Shown here: positions 58,809 to 64,000 of the stretch, in pieces
How positions within the stretch are numbered: position 1 is the stretch's first letter
Layout: each line of letters opens with the position of its first letter
Assembly: GCF_033807715.1 (NCBI RefSeq)
Contig: NC_084601.1
Location: forward strand, 14,656,690 to 14,720,689
Direction of reading: 5' to 3'
Length of the DNA stretch: 64,000 bases
From: Cololabis saira
Lineage: Eukaryota; Chordata; Actinopteri; Beloniformes; Belonidae
Made by a program: the position numbers and the translations under genes
Notes under the pieces: model-generated
Seen by the model: the letters and a program-made list of their open reading frames with translations, nothing else
Told to the model about the DNA's origin: nothing
Databases searched by the model: none

Positions 58809-61800
58809 TTAATTCACTCTAGATCTTTTATCAGATGATAAGGAGTGTAAATTGTTGGACCAACATGATGTGAGTTAAAGTAGTTTTGAAAACAGAATAT
58901 ATGTTTTCAGTAAAATTATAATCCTTTTTAGCACTTACGGCAATAGACCTACACTGAAATACATTTCTACTTCTCTGATAAGACTGAAAAATGTCTTTCC
59001 ACTCAAGTGATAGTGTTGACAGGGTCCGAGCAGGCACACCGAGGTCAATTCGTAAGTGTGCAGAAAGTGTATAAAAACATGTGTTCATATATAGCAGATC
59101 TCATTCCATACATGTCAACTAAGTACTGATCCAATTCATTGGAAGCAGAAACCATGAATTCTTCTCCTTTGATGTGAATTGACATTAAGTTACTAGACAT
59201 TCTGTAGTCGACTTGCATAAATTTGAAAAAAGGCGGCAGCAGCCAGAAGCAGATACCCATACAAACTACTTTTATTAACTTTCTGTACGCATAAAAAGTG
59301 AAGAAATTACTTTGGTTTATCCATATTCGCAGTATCTCTAAAGTGGAATGATATTTGTGAGTCTTGTCAGATTTTCAAAATCGCAATTTGGTTTGGCATA
59401 GGTCTATTGGCCCAAGTACAAACACTATTCAACTCAAACTGCTTTGATTCACATCATTTTGGTCCCTAAGGAAAGTTTATACCCCTTAACATGTAATAAT
59501 AAACGTGGGATTGTTTTAACTCTGGAATGGTGAAATGGATCCTTGATTTGAACAAACATGCTTCATGGTGTGGCTATCACATTATTACTCATCGATGGCT
59601 GAGATGCAAAACATCCTATTGCGGGGATTAGACTTTCCATCAATTTTTTTGAAAATCTTGCAGATAGGAGCTTTGTATTCCAGCCATCAGTAATGGGTAA
59701 AGGATTCCTAGCCAAATAATTTACATCAGACTTAGTCTTGGTGTATTTAGTATAATGAGAGCTGAGAAAAGGACGGAATGATCCAAAACTATCCATTGAT
59801 GATTATATTGTCTGCCTCCTCAATTGGACGACAGGAGAAGTAAATTACCTGCTATCCTTTCAGCCTAGTAGAAAGTGTTGTTCCTTTTTAATAATGTTTG
59901 TCTTTTCTTGGCCAGAAGTAGATATCATGCATTAATTGACAAAAAAAAATAACTCAAAAAGATATAATGGCAAGTGAAATTATGCAAGAAGTCAAAAGGA
60001 AATGTGAAAAGTGTACAAAAGACTTTAAAAATGATTCCAAATTATTCCACATTTCTTTTTAACGTATAGGTGAGTGATTCAGTCTGCTGGATCTTCATGT
60101 TGGATTGTTTCAGTAACCTTTTGATTAAACACATGATTTTATTTATTTATTTTCAATTACTTTAATCTGTTGTCAGTCCTGTCCTGTTTCTTTGATCCGC
60201 TGCTCCATTTGAAAAGATTTTGTCTTAGAGTGCAGCCCCACCAGAACAGGAAGTTTGGGACAAAAATGACGTATTAGAATGTGAAAGGTTGGAGATGATG
60301 TGTTTTTGGTTATGAAATGGTGATGTTGTAACTCTGTTTTACAGAAAAGTGCAAGACAAACATGCTATTGGCATAACATTTTGAAAAATCATGCCATGTC
60401 TCCAAAAATTGACTTACATTCTTTTTACAGTTCATTTAGCAATCAATGGTGGAAGAGTTTACTTTCCAGCTTATTCATCTCCAGACGCAACAAATTCTGA
60501 TTTCACTTCAGAGACATCTGAAATGAAATTGCAGAATCCTCCATCCACACCACTATTCAATTTAAGTGATTAATGCCTCTGGGGTTTCCATCAAACAACA
60601 GTTTACTTTATCCACGCTCTCAGTCAGACGGACCTCACTAAACTTCAGGGAGACTCGATTTGTTTGATTTATTGACAGCACAGCTGCGTTGAAGGTCACG
60701 AGAGAAGATTTATTCAGCAGCAAGGTCCAAAATATTATTGAAAAAGTTGGAGCCGAAAAAAAAAAATGGCGAAGGGACGCGTCGTTTGTTTTGGCATGGC
60801 CGTCTTGTTCCATTCTGCAAAACGAGTTTGCAGACTACTGCGCTCTTCTATGCGACTATGTGGCTCAATGCAAGAAAGGAAAAAATGGCTTTGTGTAATC
60901 ACCCAGCAGGCATGTGCCCTGAAAAAGAAAAAAAAAAATGTTGGCAACTGTTTTTTTGTTCAGAACATTAAAAAGAGAGCAAGAGTAGGTTGGTGCGGGG
61001 GGATGGGGTGGGGAGCGGAGGGAGACATTTCTGACCACAACTCATAAACCGCACTTTATTTAGACTGGCGTGCACCCATTATTTGTTCACAGGGGCTTTC
61101 AGTCAGTCTGAGGGAAATATGTTCCAGCATCTGGGGGGAAAGTGAGGGTTCTGGGGGTGTGGAGGGGGGAGTGATGGAGAAAAGAGAGAGAGAGAGAGAG
61201 GAGGTGGGATGAACTCTTGCCAGGTGTCGGCCGTTGCCATGGCGTTCCATCAGGCGACTCCATTGCGGGCTCATCAGTGACTGAATGCCAATGGGAGGGC
61301 GTTTGCACTGTGGAGAAACTGAAAGTGGCTCAAAATGCACCGGGCTCAAACCAGTTCCCACCCACCCATCCCACCCTGCGGGAATTCATAGAACACGTTC
61401 CTGTTCGTGTGACACATGACTGGCAGGGAGAGTCCGTTCGCTGTGGAGAGGGCACTCATTGCCGGTGTTCATGGTTAAGTCAAATCAACCTTTGCTGTCA
61501 CACATAACCGATCTGGGTTTGAAATGAGGTTTGATCATTCCTGTAAGTGATGATTTGCTGGTGAGCGGTGGGCTCTGCGTGGAAGGTTTCCTGCAGGCTC
61601 CAGCTGCAGCTGTGACTACATTTGGGTATCATTCTCACGTCTGGGAATACCGTTGACATCTCATTTTAGCCGTTCTCGCATTGCAGAGATGTGAATGGTT
61701 CATCCTCTCCGCCACACGAGTCCAAGCCTTAGTTTCTACGTTCATGAACTTTTAGAGACTTTGTAGGAAATGTCACCGTCATCATCAGTGATAGAGAAAA

Positions 61801-64000
61801 CAGCTCCATCCCTATCCACCTATATTCCTGCTCAGCCGCAACCATACATATTCACCAAATGAAGAGGCTTTGCTCACTGCTACTCTTAGCAACTGTTGCT
61901 ATGTGTAACATCGTTGAACTCCACCTCTCGCTCACTCTTCAAACGTGAATGACTAATCCATCATGGAGCACACTGAAAGCTCTTCGGAAGGCCCCTGGAG
62001 CTGCTTTACGCCCCCTGTGACCCTCTCCTGGATGTTTCCTCATTACTTTATAATGTATTCACGCTTATGCTTGCATGGCGCTCGCCCTGGCCTCGTAATA
62101 GGAGGAAGCAGTGAGCTGTTCCAAAGAGCCCATCACAATTTGCACTTCATTTTATTAACAGGGAGGGGGGAAAAAAAGGAAAAAGCAGCCCGCCCAGCTT
62201 CTGGTAGTGCCTTGCCAAAGCTCACCAGGCTCCAGTGTGCACAGCCGACGTGACGACAGTATAGAGTCTCTCAGCATCAGTGGGGTACCTCCGCTGGCCC
62301 CCACAGAGATGCTGCCATTATGCATGTTTGCAATCATGGGAGCTGAATACCTTGGCTGGAAGTGAGGGAAAGGACTGACGGAGGCAGAGGGAGAGGGGGA
62401 AGGAATTGAAGGAGAGAACGTTTTGGCTCCTCTGCAGTGTTTTGAGCTCTCTGAAATGCATGTGCTATCATAGCTGTGTTGTGTTTACCACAGCGGGAGG
62501 CAAACAGAGAGTCACAGAGGAGAGGCGTGAAAATGCCAGACACAGTAAAATGAGCAAAATACATATATTAGGACTTTCTGTATTCACTACACACAAACAG
62601 AGATGAGAGGAAAACTCATTTCAATATAAATGGAAGACTAGCAGGGAGCGTGTGTCTTTATATCAGCATTTGAACATTTTTTTTTTTTTTTTTTTTAAAT
62701 ATTCACCTCATGGAAAAATCCAGCAGAAGCCCCTAAGTGGAGTTTTGCTGGGAAGTCAGGATGTCAATGTTAATTTTCTTCCTGTTGCTAAGGAGACTCT
62801 TTCTCTCGCGGAGGCCCTGGTTTCCTCCCCCATGGTCACCGCGCTTTCACTCAAAGAAGCCTTTCTGTTTCCAGTCCTCTCCCTTGTGCAATCAGACAGT
62901 GAGGAACATCGCTCCATCGCCTTGCCTCGTGGGCTGGGAGACCCCAACATCTGGGGGCTGTATTGATTTCCACTGGGGGGAAAAAATGTGTCCCCAGTGA
63001 GCCATTCATGTCAGCTACTTTAGCACATCGCCAATCTTCGACTGTGATTGTCGAGCTCTATAGTGTTCAGATGGCAGGGTGTAGCAGTCGCTTTTCTTGC
63101 AGGGGGGTGACACAAGCAAGAATTTAATACATCAATACCATGCTCCCCTTTTGTGTCAGAGACTTAGCTGGTAACCACATCAAGAAGAAATAGCTAATGC
63201 CAGGACAAGCTGGAAGCAAAAACTAAACATTTCAGTCCGTGAGTGCCTAGTTAGGAGAGGAAATCAGTGACACAAATAGCTGTTGTGTGGCTGCCTCACA
63301 ACGATCCCTCTCAGCCTCCATTGTCACCTTTCCGACTGGCACTCTGTGCTAGTTATCATCTAACACATCAGGGGCTTAAAGGTTTTGATGATATGGTGCG
63401 TGGCGTGCATGCACAGCCAGGCAAACACCCCTCTCACCTTCCTGAGCTCTCACTGCAATTGCACAAAATGTTCAGGTCATTCAATTACCACATGTTTGGC
63501 TCTGCTCTCACATTCTGAGCTGTTGGTAAAACATTTTCAAATTTTTGTAGCAACCGATCATCAAAGGAGTATGCTGCTCAAACATTATTTCAGTATTTAG
63601 GTCCGGCTGAACGAGGGTGTGCTTTCTTCGGAGTTACTCCAACAATTTGATTTGACTTGAGAAAAAAAAAAGTTATAGTTTTTTTGTTGTTTTTTTAAAG
63701 AGAGCGAGAGAGAGAAATAAATAAACCAGAGAAGGGTTTGTGATTAAACGTGAATTTTATTTACTTTAATTCATGTATAGCATTAAAGTTTAAATGGCAG
63801 TGAAAGGTTTAATTACATTGTATATGGTTGTTTCTCGAGTTAGGCTAAAATGATTATATTTGACACATTAATCAATTTGGTTTAAGTACAAACAAGAGAA
63901 AAATACAAAATACAATGAGGTCCTTTGTAGTTTTCCTAGTGCTAACAAAGACTTTATACATATTTATTTTTCTTTCATCAACAATCCAAGACAAATTTCA
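58809..64000. other. Intergenic DNA to the window end, no gene seen
   Basis: No dlx homeobox exon or other gene recognised. An AG repeat occurs at 61,184-61,200 and a T17 run near 62,680. Open frames at 59,045-59,260 and 59,563-59,796 (minus) do not match a known family. Confidence 0.5.

Noticed and set aside
59045..59796. Minus-strand frames with plausible composition
   Set aside because: No recognised domain, and they lack matching splice sites; kept as unexplained noncoding DNA.

Overview
The window looks like nuclear DNA of a teleost fish. Two protein-coding genes with vertebrate intron-exon structure can be read, both on the minus strand: the first three coding exons of slc25a13 (citrin/aralar2, mitochondrial aspartate-glutamate carrier) at the left, and the complete three-exon sem1 (dss1/shfm1, 70 aa) in the middle. 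The rest is AT-rich intronic and intergenic DNA with many microsatellites and fish-type transposons (Rex3 LINE, L1-like fragments, hAT elements, Tc1/mariner-type and TTAA-flanked MITEs). No operons, CRISPR arrays or prokaryotic signals were seen.

Layout. 1-3,846 is slc25a13 intron 3 (no exon 4 found); 3,847-3,994 is exon 3, 4,138-4,191 exon 2, and 8,174-8,185 exon 1 under a CpG-rich promoter. Intron 1 carries a roughly 1.6 kb block of AT repeat, polypurine tract and AT repeat, plus a palindromic MITE. 8.4-11 kb is a repeat-dense stretch upstream of slc25a13: GAAT/GGAT repeats, an L1-like LINE tail, and a hAT element nested inside another hAT element. 11-30 kb is intergenic, with a TSD-flanked L1 fragment, a TTAA-flanked MITE and LINE tails. 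30,078-32,196 is sem1; intron 2 is mostly a hAT element carrying a nested MITE, and intron 1 has a small palindromic MITE. Upstream of sem1 (32.2-33.5 kb) are two copies of a CRE-containing promoter block separated by L1 debris.

33.5-64 kb has no recognisable host gene. It holds one apparently intact Rex3 retrotransposon (about 38,628-41,844, 1,058-aa EN-RT ORF, 12-bp target-site duplication), a decayed Tc1-like transposase relic, a CpG-rich island at about 46.4-47.05 kb, a second TTAA MITE copy and several long simple repeats. In human the order SLC25A13-SEM1-DLX6-DLX5 is conserved, and the SEM1-DLX6 interval is known regulatory DNA for DLX5/6 (SHFM1 locus). By synteny the right half is therefore probably dlx5/6 regulatory landscape; that is inference, and no dlx exon is present.

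The most consequential observation is an apparent one-base insertion in slc25a13 exon 3 (148 nt where 147 are expected), which would stop translation after about 29 residues. It is a sequencing or assembly error until shown otherwise. I do not see a wholly new biological system here; the unusual items are the frameshift, the duplicated sem1 promoter block, nested transposons, the giant polypurine tract and an orphan CpG-rich island.
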